Notes under the pieces: generated by a model
What the model saw: only the letters and a program-made list of their open reading frames with translations
Told to the model about the DNA's origin: nothing
Databases searched by the model: none
Made by a program: the position numbers and the translations under genes
Assembly (NCBI GenBank): GCA_964511185.1
Contig: CAZEDU010000076.1
Coordinates: forward strand, 1-24,585
Reading direction: 5' to 3'
Origin: CAZEDU01 sp964511185
GTDB taxonomy: Bacteria; Myxococcota; Myxococcia; Myxococcales; Myxococcaceae
Length of the DNA stretch: 24,585 bases
Shown here: positions 15,026-22,241 of the stretch, one piece after another
Layout of the letters: every line of letters begins with the position of its first letter
Numbering within the stretch: position 1 is the stretch's first letter

Positions 15026-15943
15026 TTGACTGCCCTTCCGGTTCGACTCGGCAACTACGAGATTCTCTCCAAAATCGGCCAGGGCGCCATGGCGGAAGTC
15101 TTCAGCGCCCGCGCGGTCACCGGTGCGCGCGCCGGGCAGCGTGTGGCCATCAAGCGCCTGCTTCCCCAGCTCGCCACCGATCCGGTCCAGGTCGAGCGCT
15201 TCACCGCCGAGCTCGACCTCGCCAAGTTCCTCAAGCACCCGAACGTCGTCGCGCAGCTGGAGGTCGGCATCGAAGGCGCCGACTACTTCATGGTGATGGA
15301 GCTGGTCGAAGGAAGAGACCTCGGCGAGATCCTCCGGCGGTGCCGGCCCAAGGGCATTCGGCTCCCGGTCGACGTCTCGCTCCACGTGATGCGGCAGGTG
15401 CTGGACGCGCTCGACGCCGCCCACAAGGCGACCGGCCCGAGCGGCCGGCCGCTGGGCATCGTCCACTCCGATGTCTCGCCGAGCAACGTGCTCATCTCGC
15501 GCGAGGGCGACGTGAAGCTGGGCGACTTCGGCGTCGCGCGCGCGCGGCTGATGCCGAGCGTGCCGCTCTCTCAGGTGGGCAAGCTCACCTACGTGTCCCC
15601 CGAGCTGCTCGCCGGCCTCATCTCCACCGCCGCCGACCTGTGGGCCGCCAACGTGATGCTCTATGAGCTCTTGACGCTCGAGCGGCCCTTCGACGGCGCC
15701 ACCCCCGAGGCGCTCGCCGGCGCCATCCGCGCGCGGCGCTTCGTGCCGGTCCACCACCGGGCGAAGGACGTCTCCCGCGAGCTGGCGCTGCTCGTCGAAA
15801 GAAACTTCGGCCCGCGCGCCCAGCGCTTCCAGACCGCCGCGCAGTTCAGCAAGGCGCTGCGCTCGCTCTACGACGAACGCGTGGGCACCTCGCTCGCCAT
15901 CGCCTCGGTGGTGCGCGGCCTCTTCAGCCGCCGCTCTCCTTGA
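15026..15943 (+). CDS. cytoplasmic Hanks-type Ser/Thr protein kinase, non-RD
   Basis: The probable TTG start at 15026 gives 305 residues that are almost entirely kinase domain. The Gly loop is KIGQGAMAEVF, the ATP lysine is K43 (VAIKRL), the catalytic loop is HSDVSPSNV with the proton-acceptor D149, and the Mg-binding D167 lies in DFG. The Arg before the catalytic Asp is Ser here, making it a non-RD kinase, which usually does not need activation-loop phosphorylation. The APE motif reads SPE. There is no membrane helix or C-terminal sensor, so it acts in the cytoplasm. Its 3' end overlaps by 20 bp the convergent sigma-54 activator gene, whose FHA domain is a natural reader of phosphothreonine. 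A functional link is plausible but not shown. Confidence 0.88.
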   Translation: MTALPVRLGNYEILSKIGQGAMAEVFSARAVTGARAGQRVAIKRLLPQLATDPVQVERFTAELDLAKFLKHPNVVAQLEVGIEGADYFMVMELVEGRDLGEILRRCRPKGIRLPVDVSLHVMRQVLDALDAAHKATGPSGRPLGIVHSDVSPSNVLISREGDVKLGDFGVARARLMPSVPLSQVGKLTYVSPELLAGLISTAADLWAANVMLYELLTLERPFDGATPEALAGAIRARRFVPVHHRAKDVSRELALLVERNFGPRAQRFQTAAQFSKALRSLYDERVGTSLAIASVVRGLFSRRSP

Positions 15944-17234
15944 GCCCATACTTCTTGACCAGCCGGTGGGCGTACGTCCGCGCGATGCCCGCGAGCCGCG
16001 CCATCTCCGAGATGTTTCGCCCCGACCGCTCGAACAGCGCCTCGAAGTACTCGCGCATGAACGACTCGACGAGCAGCTCCTTCGCCTCTTTGAACGGCAG
16101 CTCGGCCAAGTCGGCCGAGGCCCCCGCGCGCTGGGCGGGCGAGAGCTTGGACAGCATCACCTCGCCGCCGTTCACGGCGCGCTCCACCACGTTGCGCAGC
16201 TCGCGCACGTTCCCCGGCCACGGGTGCTTGCGCAGCTGCTCGAGCAGCTCGGGCGGGAGCGCGAAGTCCGGTCGGCCCATCTGGGCGAGGAAATGGCGCA
16301 CGATGACGGGAATGTCCTCGAGCCGCTCGCGCAGCGGCGGCACCCGCACCACCACCACCGCGAGCCGGTAGTACAGGTCGGACCGGAAGCGGCCCGCCTT
16401 CACGTCCTCGTCGAGGTCGCGGTGCGTCGCCGCGATGATGCGAACATCGACGGTCGCCTGCTCGTCGCTGCCGACCGGCTTGACCACGCCGGCCTCGAGA
16501 AAGCGCAGCAGCTTGGGCTGCAGCTCGAGAGGGAGCTCGCCGATCTCGTCGAGGAAGAGCGTGCCGCCGTTCGCCTGCATCACCGCGCCTTCTCGCTCCT
16601 GCGTGGCGCCGGTGAACGAACCTTTGGTGTGGCCGAACAGCTCGCTCTCGACGAGCCCCGGGGCGATCGCGCCGCAGTCGACCACCACGAACGGCTTGTG
16701 GGCCCGGGGCGACTGCGCGTGAATGCCGCGCGCGAGCGCCTCCTTGCCGGTGCCGGTCTCGCCCAACACGATGACGGTCGAGTCCGAGCTCGCCACCTGC
16801 TTGAGCAGGTGAAACAACGACACCATCTTCGGGCTCACGCCCACCGTGCCGCCGAAGGTCGACAAGGGCTGCTGGTCCTGTGGCTGGGTCCGGTCGACGT
16901 AGGTCAGGCGCATCAGCGTGGCGCCGGCCGCGAACGTCTCCTCGCGCTTGACCAGGAACTGGGTGGTCCGGCTGCCCGAGAGGAACGTGCCGTTGCTCGA
17001 CTGCAGGTCCTTGACCACCGCGCCCTGGGCCGACAGCTCGATGCCCAGGTGCCGGCGCGACACGGTCGGGTCCGACAGCACCAGGTCGGCGCCTTCCTGG
17101 CTTCCGACGATGAAGGGACCGCGCACGCGGGCCGACCGACCCAGATCAGGGCCGCTCAAGACCTCGAGGAGGTATTCGTGAGGCTCCCCCGCTGCCAGGG
17201 GAACCTGCTCGGATTCTAGGGGTTTGGTGCTCAT
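15924..17234 (-). CDS. FHA-domain sigma-54-dependent transcriptional activator
   Basis: This 436-residue enhancer-binding protein has an FHA domain at about 22-115 (GSQEGADLVLSDPTVSRRH and SSNGTFLSG, with the phosphothreonine-binding residues present). An AAA+ domain at about 130-365 has Walker A GETGTGKE (158-165), the sigma-54 contact loop GSFTGA (205-210; the usual form is GAFTGA), Walker B LFLDE (226-230) and sensor-region RSDLYYRL. A Fis-type helix-turn-helix at about 395-432 contains NISEMARLAGIARTYAHRLVKKYG. It binds upstream DNA and opens sigma-54 promoters. The FHA domain replaces a receiver, so input is expected from Ser/Thr kinases, two of which flank it. The best candidate target in the window is the T3SS promoter at 20257. 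Confidence 0.92.
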   Translation of the reverse strand: MSTKPLESEQVPLAAGEPHEYLLEVLSGPDLGRSARVRGPFIVGSQEGADLVLSDPTVSRRHLGIELSAQGAVVKDLQSSNGTFLSGSRTTQFLVKREETFAAGATLMRLTYVDRTQPQDQQPLSTFGGTVGVSPKMVSLFHLLKQVASSDSTVIVLGETGTGKEALARGIHAQSPRAHKPFVVVDCGAIAPGLVESELFGHTKGSFTGATQEREGAVMQANGGTLFLDEIGELPLELQPKLLRFLEAGVVKPVGSDEQATVDVRIIAATHRDLDEDVKAGRFRSDLYYRLAVVVVRVPPLRERLEDIPVIVRHFLAQMGRPDFALPPELLEQLRKHPWPGNVRELRNVVERAVNGGEVMLSKLSPAQRAGASADLAELPFKEAKELLVESFMREYFEALFERSGRNISEMARLAGIARTYAHRLVKKYGLKESGG

Positions 17235-17321
17235 GGCGGGCTCCCGACAGCATACCGAAGGGTCTTACCGTTGGGCTCGTTCGATGGAGCATAATGTGTC
17301 AGCCCCTCGAAGGGCTCCGCC

Positions 17322-18806
17322 GTGGCACTGACCCCTTACCCCAAGACGGCTGTCAGCGAAGAGCAGGCCATCGAGCAGGACTCCCTCGCGATCAAAGTGG
17401 GGGACGTGCTCGAGGGCCAGTGGCGCGTCGAGCGCAAGGTGGGGGAGGGAGGCATGGGCACGGTGGTGCTCGCCCACGACCTGAAGCTGGATCGCAAAGT
17501 CGCCATCAAGCTGCTCGCCCGCCACCTGTGCGGCGACGCGAAGGCGGTGGCCCGCTTCGAGCGCGAGGCCCGGCTCACGGCGATGCTCGAGCACCCGAAC
17601 ATCGTCTCGGTCTACGCGGTCGGCCGCTGGGCGAACCGGCCCTTCATGGTGATGAAGTACTTGTCGGGCTTGCCGCTCTCGGCGCGCCTGAAGGAAGGCA
17701 AGCCGCCGTTCCCCATGGCGCGCGTCGCCGAGCTGGTCGATCAGCTGTGCGCGGGGTTGGACTTCATCCACGGCCGCGGGCTGGTGCACCGCGACATCAA
17801 GCCGAGCAACATCTTCATCGGCCCCGATGGTCACGCCACGCTGCTCGACTTCGGCATCTTGCGCGACCTCAAGTCGGACTCGGTCACCACCGACGGCCTG
17901 TTGCTGGGGACCGTCACGCACATGGCGCCGGAGCAGCTCAAGCGAACGAACGGGGTCGACTACCGCGCCGACCTCTACGCCCTGGGCGTGGTGGTGTTCG
18001 AGCTGCTCGCTGGGAAGGACCCCTTCTTGGGCGGCACGGACGTCGAGGTCATCCAGCGAAAGCTGAGCCAGGCGCCGCCCGAGCCGCGCGACCACCGCGC
18101 GGACGTCAGCCCCGCGCTCAACGCCGTCGTGCGCAAGGCGCTCGCCCATGACCCCGACGAGCGCTACCAGAGCGCCCGGGACTTCCAGCGCGCGTTCGCC
18201 GACGCGGTCAACGGCGTCGGCCCGGTCGAAAAGATCGAGCGCCGCACCGCCCCGTTGGTTCTGCCTCCTGTCGAGTCGCGCTCGCCGAGCGGCCCGGGCC
18301 GCCGCAAGTGGGTGCTGTTGGGGCTCGCCACGGGCATCGTGCTCGCCGGCGCCCTCGTGGCCTTCGCGCCCTGGGGCTCGGAACCACAGACACTGCCGGC
18401 GAGCCCGCCCGTCCCGGCGGCGCCTCAAGCCGCCGACGCGGTCCCCACGCCCGAGCCCGCGGCGGTATCCGCACCCGCACCTGTCGAAGCACCGCCTCCC
18501 AAAGCCGTCGCCAAGCCGGTCGCCAGGCCCAAGCCGCGCCCCAAAGCCGCGGCGAAGCCGGTCGCTCCCGTGCCAGCTGTGGCGACCAGCGGTACGCTTC
18601 GGGTCGTGACACTGTTCGAAGGCAAGTCGACCTGGGCGCTGGTCTCGTTGAACGGAGATCCCCGCGGCGGCACGCCGGTCTCCCTCGAGGTCCCCAAGGG
18701 CACCCACACCGTCCGAATCGAGCGCCCCGGCTTTCAGTCGGTGGAGCGCAAGGTCAAAGTCGCTGGCGGTGAGACGCGGACGGTTCAGATCGAGCTCCGG
18801 CCGTGA
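17322..18806 (+). CDS. membrane Ser/Thr protein kinase with PEGA ectodomain
   Basis: The start at GTG 17322 is supported by AAGGG seven bases upstream. The 494-residue chain has a kinase domain at about 35-300 with VGEGGMGTV, ATP lysine K63 (VAIKLL), a full HRDIKPSN loop with D158, DFG with D176 and APE, so it is an active RD kinase. One membrane helix follows at about 330-348, then a long Pro/Ala/Lys linker (about 350-425), and a PEGA domain at the C-terminus (LRVVTLFEGKS, NGDPRGGTPVSLEVPKGTHTV). The layout is that of a transmembrane receptor kinase with the PEGA domain outside the cytoplasm. It overlaps the next gene (GTGA, 18803-18806) and is divergent from the FHA sigma-54 activator, an obvious candidate downstream reader. 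Confidence 0.92.
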   Translation: MALTPYPKTAVSEEQAIEQDSLAIKVGDVLEGQWRVERKVGEGGMGTVVLAHDLKLDRKVAIKLLARHLCGDAKAVARFEREARLTAMLEHPNIVSVYAVGRWANRPFMVMKYLSGLPLSARLKEGKPPFPMARVAELVDQLCAGLDFIHGRGLVHRDIKPSNIFIGPDGHATLLDFGILRDLKSDSVTTDGLLLGTVTHMAPEQLKRTNGVDYRADLYALGVVVFELLAGKDPFLGGTDVEVIQRKLSQAPPEPRDHRADVSPALNAVVRKALAHDPDERYQSARDFQRAFADAVNGVGPVEKIERRTAPLVLPPVESRSPSGPGRRKWVLLGLATGIVLAGALVAFAPWGSEPQTLPASPPVPAAPQAADAVPTPEPAAVSAPAPVEAPPPKAVAKPVARPKPRPKAAAKPVAPVPAVATSGTLRVVTLFEGKSTWALVSLNGDPRGGTPVSLEVPKGTHTVRIERPGFQSVERKVKVAGGETRTVQIELRP

Positions 18807-19780
18807 GACGCGTTCTGCGTTTTCTCTTGCTCTGGGTGTGCTTCGCCACGCCAGCCTGGGCGCAGGACGGCTTGAGCGAGGCGGCGCGGGCGTTCGAGCA
18901 GGGCGAGTTCGAAAGAGCGCTCCAGCGGTTGGATCAGCTCAGCGCCGAGGTGAGAGACGACGCCACGCTCTCCCGAGTGCACCTGCTGAGAGGCCGGTGC
19001 TTCGCGGCGCTTCAGCGCTTCGACCAAGTGGAAAGCGCCTTCGAGAAGGCGCTGGAGCATGATCCCGAGGCCAAGCTCGACCCGAACGAGGTGTTGCCGA
19101 CCGTCGTGGCGGTGCTCGACGGTGTGCGCGACAGGCTCAAGGGGGTCGTCGACGTCTCGGTCGACCCGGAGACGCCACTCGAGGTGGTCATCGACGGCCG
19201 TCCCGCGGGAACGGCGCCGGTCCGAAGCCCTCTGAGCATCGGGCGGCACCGCATCTCGGCGCGCTCGCCCGACGGCGCGGAGCTCGCCTTCCGAGAGGTG
19301 GTGCTTCGGGCGGGCCAGACGGAGCGGGTGGTGTTGGCGCTCCCCACCGCGAAAGAGCCGGAGCGGCCGGTCTCGAGCGCGCCGAGCGCGCCGCTGGAGC
19401 TGGGACCGACGGTGGCGCTCCGCGGAATCGTCGACCCGACGGCGGGCGTGGCGTTCGACGTGGGCGCCGGGCTGGGCGGTCGGCACTGGCTCGTCACGGG
19501 CCACTTCACGCTCGGCGGCGCGCCCGGCGTCGGGCTGCGCGCGGCGTTGCGCGCCCCGGCGCTCTTGGGACCGGTGGGCGCACACGCGTCGCTCGATGGC
19601 GCGATGTTCTTCGCGTCACCGGCCTCGCCGGGCGTCGGCGGCTCGGTCGGGCTGAGCTACCCGTTGGGGAAATGGCTCGGCGTGTTCGTGGAAGGAAGCG
19701 GCCTGCGCTTCTTCGACACGGGCCCGTTCAAGCAGACTTACTTTTTGGCCGCCCTGGGGCTCGCGGCCGACTTCCGCTGA
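18803..19780 (+). CDS. exported TPR and PEGA protein with possible C-terminal beta-barrel
   Basis: The 325-residue product begins at GTG 18803, overlapping the kinase stop. A signal peptide (about residues 1-20, ending AWAQ) is followed by TPR-like helices at about 22-95 (EAARAFEQGEFERALQRLD; LRGRCFAALQRFDQVESAF). A PEGA domain lies at about 113-188 (PLEVVIDGRPAGTAPV, PLSIGRHRISARS). A final 110-residue part has short alternating hydrophobic strands with many Gly residues and ends in LGLAADFR, as in small outer-membrane barrels. It is probably periplasmic or outer-membrane and works with the kinase, both carrying PEGA domains. The function of such proteins is unknown. Confidence 0.8.
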   Translation: MRRVLRFLLLWVCFATPAWAQDGLSEAARAFEQGEFERALQRLDQLSAEVRDDATLSRVHLLRGRCFAALQRFDQVESAFEKALEHDPEAKLDPNEVLPTVVAVLDGVRDRLKGVVDVSVDPETPLEVVIDGRPAGTAPVRSPLSIGRHRISARSPDGAELAFREVVLRAGQTERVVLALPTAKEPERPVSSAPSAPLELGPTVALRGIVDPTAGVAFDVGAGLGGRHWLVTGHFTLGGAPGVGLRAALRAPALLGPVGAHASLDGAMFFASPASPGVGGSVGLSYPLGKWLGVFVEGSGLRFFDTGPFKQTYFLAALGLAADFR

Positions 19781-19783
19781 CCG

Positions 19784-20110
19784 CTACGGCAAGCGGGGGT
19801 GGAGGAACCGCGCCAGCGCGAACAGGTCCTCCCAGTCGAGGTGGTCGAACTCCAACGCCCACCCATCGTTCGTGCGGCGCCGCACCCAGCAGCTCGTCAC
19901 CACCTCGCGATCCCCCGGCAGCGGCAGCGAGACGGTCACCTGGCTCGAGCTCAGCTCGGGCCCACCGACCAGACGAAGACCCGCCATCGACAGGTCGCGC
20001 GCCTTCACCAGAATGGCGCGGCCGTTGAGAAGCACCTTCACCATGATGTTCGCCTCCACCCGGGGGTGAAAGCGTTCGACGGGGCCTCGAAGCTCTGCGC
20101 TGGACTCCAT
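19784..20110 (-). CDS. single-domain PilZ protein next to the T3SS operon
   Basis: The ATG at 20110 is preceded by GCGAGG and gives a 108-residue protein that is essentially one PilZ domain. Both c-di-GMP motifs are intact: R13-F-H-P-R17 and D39-L-S-M-A-G44. A longer frame upstream lacks a credible start. It is divergent from the T3SS operon across 193 bp, so its promoter lies in the same region as the T3SS control elements. This makes it a candidate link between c-di-GMP and secretion, either as a neighbour under shared control or through contact with the apparatus. In other bacteria c-di-GMP is known to affect secretion and flagellar export, but nothing here proves contact. Confidence 0.82.
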   Translation of the reverse strand: MESSAELRGPVERFHPRVEANIMVKVLLNGRAILVKARDLSMAGLRLVGGPELSSSQVTVSLPLPGDREVVTSCWVRRRTNDGWALEFDHLDWEDLFALARFLHPRLP

Positions 20111-20142
20111 GGCAACCTCGCTGGCAACGCGATTGTGGCGAC

Positions 20143-20160
20143 GTGAAGCAGTGTGAATCA
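20143..20160. promoter_or_regulatory. paired 8-mer direct repeat, candidate activator binding site
   Basis: GTGAAGCA (20143-20150) and GTGAATCA (20153-20160) differ at one base and are ten bases apart, about one helical turn. They lie about 100 bp upstream of the candidate -24/-12 promoter, where enhancer sites of sigma-54 activators often sit. They could equally serve the divergent PilZ gene or arise by chance. Confidence 0.28.
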
Positions 20161-20256
20161 GCCTGTCGCTCCCGCAAGTTTTGAGCCGTCTCGAGCTCGG
20201 GACGCCTCTTAGCACGAAGGACGGCCCGCGCTGTCCGTACGTCGGGGCGGGGGTTT

Positions 20257-20272
20257 AGGCACGTGGCTTGAA
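20257..20272 (+). promoter_or_regulatory. candidate sigma-54 (-24/-12) promoter of the T3SS operon
   Basis: AGGCACGTGGCTTGAA fits the sigma-54 consensus TGGCACG-N4-TTGCW with two mismatches (first T to A, and the -12 C to A). The GG and the -12 G are correctly spaced. The start of transcription would be near 20282, leaving a short leader with the ribosome binding site at 20294 and ATG at 20304. The mismatch at the -12 C lowers confidence. Confidence 0.5.
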
Positions 20273-20293
20273 ATGCCCGCCTTCGTTCCCCAC

Positions 20294-20300
20294 GGAGGAG
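20294..20300 (+). promoter_or_regulatory. ribosome binding site of the first T3SS gene
   Basis: GGAGGAG lies three to five bases before the ATG at 20304. It decides this start over in-frame TTG upstream. Confidence 0.75.
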
Positions 20301-20303
20301 TCC

Positions 20304-20720
20304 ATGAACAACAACCGAATCAACCCGCTGAGCACGGCACCCACCCTCGAGCGCCAGACCCCCAAGCGAGACTTCGGAGACGTGCTGGTCGCCAACGCGG
20401 ATCTGGCCACGCAGGTGGGTGGCGCGTTCTTGACGAGCTTCGTTCCGGGCTCTGGCGCGGTGAGCGCCGCCGTCTCGGGGGTGAAGGCGCTCGGCGCCGT
20501 CGCATCGCAAAGCGCGGTGGTTCGCTCGCCCGGGCCGGCCCCGGTCGCCGGCGCCAAGGGAGATGCCTGGCAGCTGCTCGAAGCACAGGGCCTGCAGACG
20601 GAGCACTACCTGAGCCTTCAGAACGAGATGCAGCGCGAGAGCCGTGAGTTCAACACGCTCTCCAACGTGATGAAGGTTCGACACGACTCGGCCAAGGCCG
20701 CCATCAACAACATTCGGTAA
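20304..20720 (+). CDS. T3SS needle-like protein (SctF-like by C-terminus and gene order)
   Basis: This 138-residue protein is the first gene of the T3SS operon. It has a polar N-terminus, a Gly/Ala/Ser/Val-rich middle (TSFVPGSGAVSAAVSGVKAL) and a helical C-terminal half. The ending VMKVRHDSAKAAINNIR resembles the C-terminus of the Salmonella needle subunit PrgI (VKVFKDIDAAIIQNFR); by hand, about 10 of the last 22 residues agree. The order needle-like, SctI, SctJ equals prgI-prgJ-prgK. It is longer than usual needle subunits (about 80 residues), so a rod-like, filament or substrate role remains possible. A paralogue with the same C-terminus lies at 6399. The name sctF is not assigned because the identification rests on a short stretch. 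Confidence 0.7.
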   Translation: MNNNRINPLSTAPTLERQTPKRDFGDVLVANADLATQVGGAFLTSFVPGSGAVSAAVSGVKALGAVASQSAVVRSPGPAPVAGAKGDAWQLLEAQGLQTEHYLSLQNEMQRESREFNTLSNVMKVRHDSAKAAINNIR

Positions 20721-20726
20721 GCCCCG

Positions 20727-21104
20727 ATGCCCGGTCCTATCGCTGCCATCAGCGGCGCCACCTCGCTCCCCTCGGTCAGGGCGCCCGCTGTGAAATTCGA
20801 TGAAGTGATGGTGAGGGCTGCGCCGGCCCGTCCCGACAAGTCGTCGGCTCTCCCGGCGGCTCGGGCGGAGCCGTCGGCCCGCCCCAAAGTGGTCGGCGCG
20901 GCGATGGTCGACCGAGTGGCGCTGGCGCAGCAGCGGCTCGACCAGGTCCTCAAGCTCGCCCAGTCGGGCAAGAGCTTCACCCCGTCCGAGCTGCTGGGGC
21001 TGCAAGCGACGGTCTACCGCGCGAGCCAAGAGCTCGATTTGGCTGGAAAGGTCGTCGAGAAGGCCACCGGCGGCATCAAGCAGATTCTTCAGACACAAAT
21101 GTGA
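20727..21104 (+). CDS. sctI: T3SS inner rod protein SctI
   Basis: The 125-residue product has a disordered Ala/Pro/Ser-rich N-terminal half and a C-terminal half with the inner-rod (YscI/HrpB/PrgJ) pattern: SFTPSELLGLQATVYRAS, then ELDLAGKVVEKATGG and IKQILQTQ. In these proteins the C-terminal helices form the adapter between the export gate and the needle. It sits six bases after the needle-like gene and overlaps or touches sctJ, as in other systems where the rod gene precedes the ring lipoprotein gene. There is no signal peptide, as expected for a protein exported by the T3SS itself. Confidence 0.8.
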   Translation: MPGPIAAISGATSLPSVRAPAVKFDEVMVRAAPARPDKSSALPAARAEPSARPKVVGAAMVDRVALAQQRLDQVLKLAQSGKSFTPSELLGLQATVYRASQELDLAGKVVEKATGGIKQILQTQM

Positions 21105-21112
21105 GGCGAGCG

Positions 21113-21871
21113 ATGGGTCAGAGAGCATGGGTGCTGCTGTTGGCGATGTCGTTGTTCGCTTGCCGAACCGAGATTCAACAGAACCTCGATGAGCGCCAGG
21201 CGAACGAGATTCAGTCGGTGCTCACCGAGCGGGGCTTCTCGGCCGAGAAGGTCCTCAAGGCCGGGAAGAAGCCGACCTGGTCGGTTCGAGTCGAGCGCGC
21301 GCAGGCCATCGATGCGGTTCGCGTGCTCTCCGAGCTGGGGCTGCCGAAGCCGAAGGCGCCCACCTCGGCCGACCTGTTCGCCTCCGCCAGCTTGGTGCCG
21401 ACCAGTGGAGAGGAGCAGGGGCGGCAGCTGCTCGCGCTGAGTGGGGATCTGGCCCAGACGCTCGAGTCCATCGATGGTGTGGTCGCGGCGAGGGTTCATG
21501 TGGCGCTGCCAGATCGTCGCAAGGGCGCCGAGCCGACGGGCGCCAAGGCCTCCGCGCTCCTCAAGGTGCGGCAGGACGCGGCCGAGCGGCTCGTGGCGAA
21601 GCGGAACGAGCTCGCAGGGCTCGTCGCGGGTGCGGTGGAGGGGTTGGCGCCGGACGACGTCACGATCGTCTTCACCGAGGTGGCCGCCCAGGTTCGCGCC
21701 GCGCCGCCTGCCCGGGCGGATGGGCCGCTTCGGGTCCTCGCGGGCGTGCTGGCCGCACTCTCGTGCCTGGCCATCGTCGGCGTCACTGTCTTGGTCAAGA
21801 AGCAGCGTGCGCCTGAGCGGCCCGCACCTCGCCCCACCGGATTGACTCCTCAACCGCGGAAGGCGGCCTAG
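21113..21871 (+). CDS. sctJ: T3SS inner-membrane ring lipoprotein SctJ
   Basis: The start at ATG 21113 gives 252 residues; a GTG at 21101 overlapping the sctI stop is an alternative. A lipoprotein signal ends in LFAC with acylated Cys 17. The YscJ/FliF ring-building domains follow: EIQQNLDERQANEIQSVL, a hinge, then EEQGRQLLALSGDLAQTLESIDGV and ARVHVALPDRRK, the conserved second ring domain. A membrane helix at about 206-227 and a basic tail anchor the C-terminus in the inner membrane. The length is that of SctJ (about 250) and not of flagellar FliF (over 500), which marks this as a non-flagellar T3SS. Confidence 0.93.
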   Translation: MGQRAWVLLLAMSLFACRTEIQQNLDERQANEIQSVLTERGFSAEKVLKAGKKPTWSVRVERAQAIDAVRVLSELGLPKPKAPTSADLFASASLVPTSGEEQGRQLLALSGDLAQTLESIDGVVAARVHVALPDRRKGAEPTGAKASALLKVRQDAAERLVAKRNELAGLVAGAVEGLAPDDVTIVFTEVAAQVRAAPPARADGPLRVLAGVLAALSCLAIVGVTVLVKKQRAPERPAPRPTGLTPQPRKAA

Positions 21872-21873
21872 CC

Positions 21874-22185
21874 ATGCCACGCGCACAAGCCGAAGCGTTC
21901 GCTCTGTGGTGCTGTGCCATCGCGCCTGAGCAGCTCGACGAGCTGGTGTCATGCCTGAGCGTGGAGAGCGAGGCGATGGTGCATGCCTACGGAGTGCGGG
22001 TGAAGGGCTGGCCCGCCTCGATGCGCCGCGCGGAGTGGTTCGTTCGGTTCGGGTCGAGCCAAAAAGCTGGGCGAGAGGCCAACGCCTTGCCGCTGCTCCT
22101 GAGCCGTCGACTCAAAGAGGCACCGTTTCTCGAGCGAGACCGGAGCATCTCGCGCTCGGGACGAAGGCAGACCCTCGACGGCTAA
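21874..22185 (+). CDS. unrecognised small protein in the T3SS operon
   Basis: The 103-residue protein starts two bases after the sctJ stop, so it is surely in the operon. It has an N-terminal Cys/Leu/Ala-rich helix (FALWCCAIAPEQLDELVSCL), a central Trp/Arg-rich stretch (RVKGWPASMRRAEWFVRF) and a basic C-terminus. There is no membrane helix or signal. Other systems often have sctK or sctL (cytoplasmic sorting platform proteins) between sctJ and sctQ, but this one is shorter than SctK and I see no convincing match. A short or diverged platform protein, or a chaperone, are the options. A 50-60 base gap follows before sctQ. Confidence 0.6.
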   Translation: MPRAQAEAFALWCCAIAPEQLDELVSCLSVESEAMVHAYGVRVKGWPASMRRAEWFVRFGSSQKAGREANALPLLLSRRLKEAPFLERDRSISRSGRRQTLDG

Positions 22186-22241
22186 GTTTCCGAATTTGAA
22201 GACGTTCAGGTCTGGCAGGCGCCTTGAAATAGCGGGTGCGC

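Noticed and set aside
17266..17295. Possible -35/-10 promoter before the PEGA kinase (CATAAT at 17290-17295)
   Set aside because: The -10-like box has no matching -35 at 16-18 bases; the nearest TTGGGC is only 13 bases away.
19781..19796. CCGCT/AGCGG hairpin between the TPR/PEGA gene and the PilZ gene as terminator
   Set aside because: It has a five-base stem and no T-run on either strand.
21874..22185. Calling this gene sctK
   Set aside because: It is too short and has no convincing motif; position alone is not enough.
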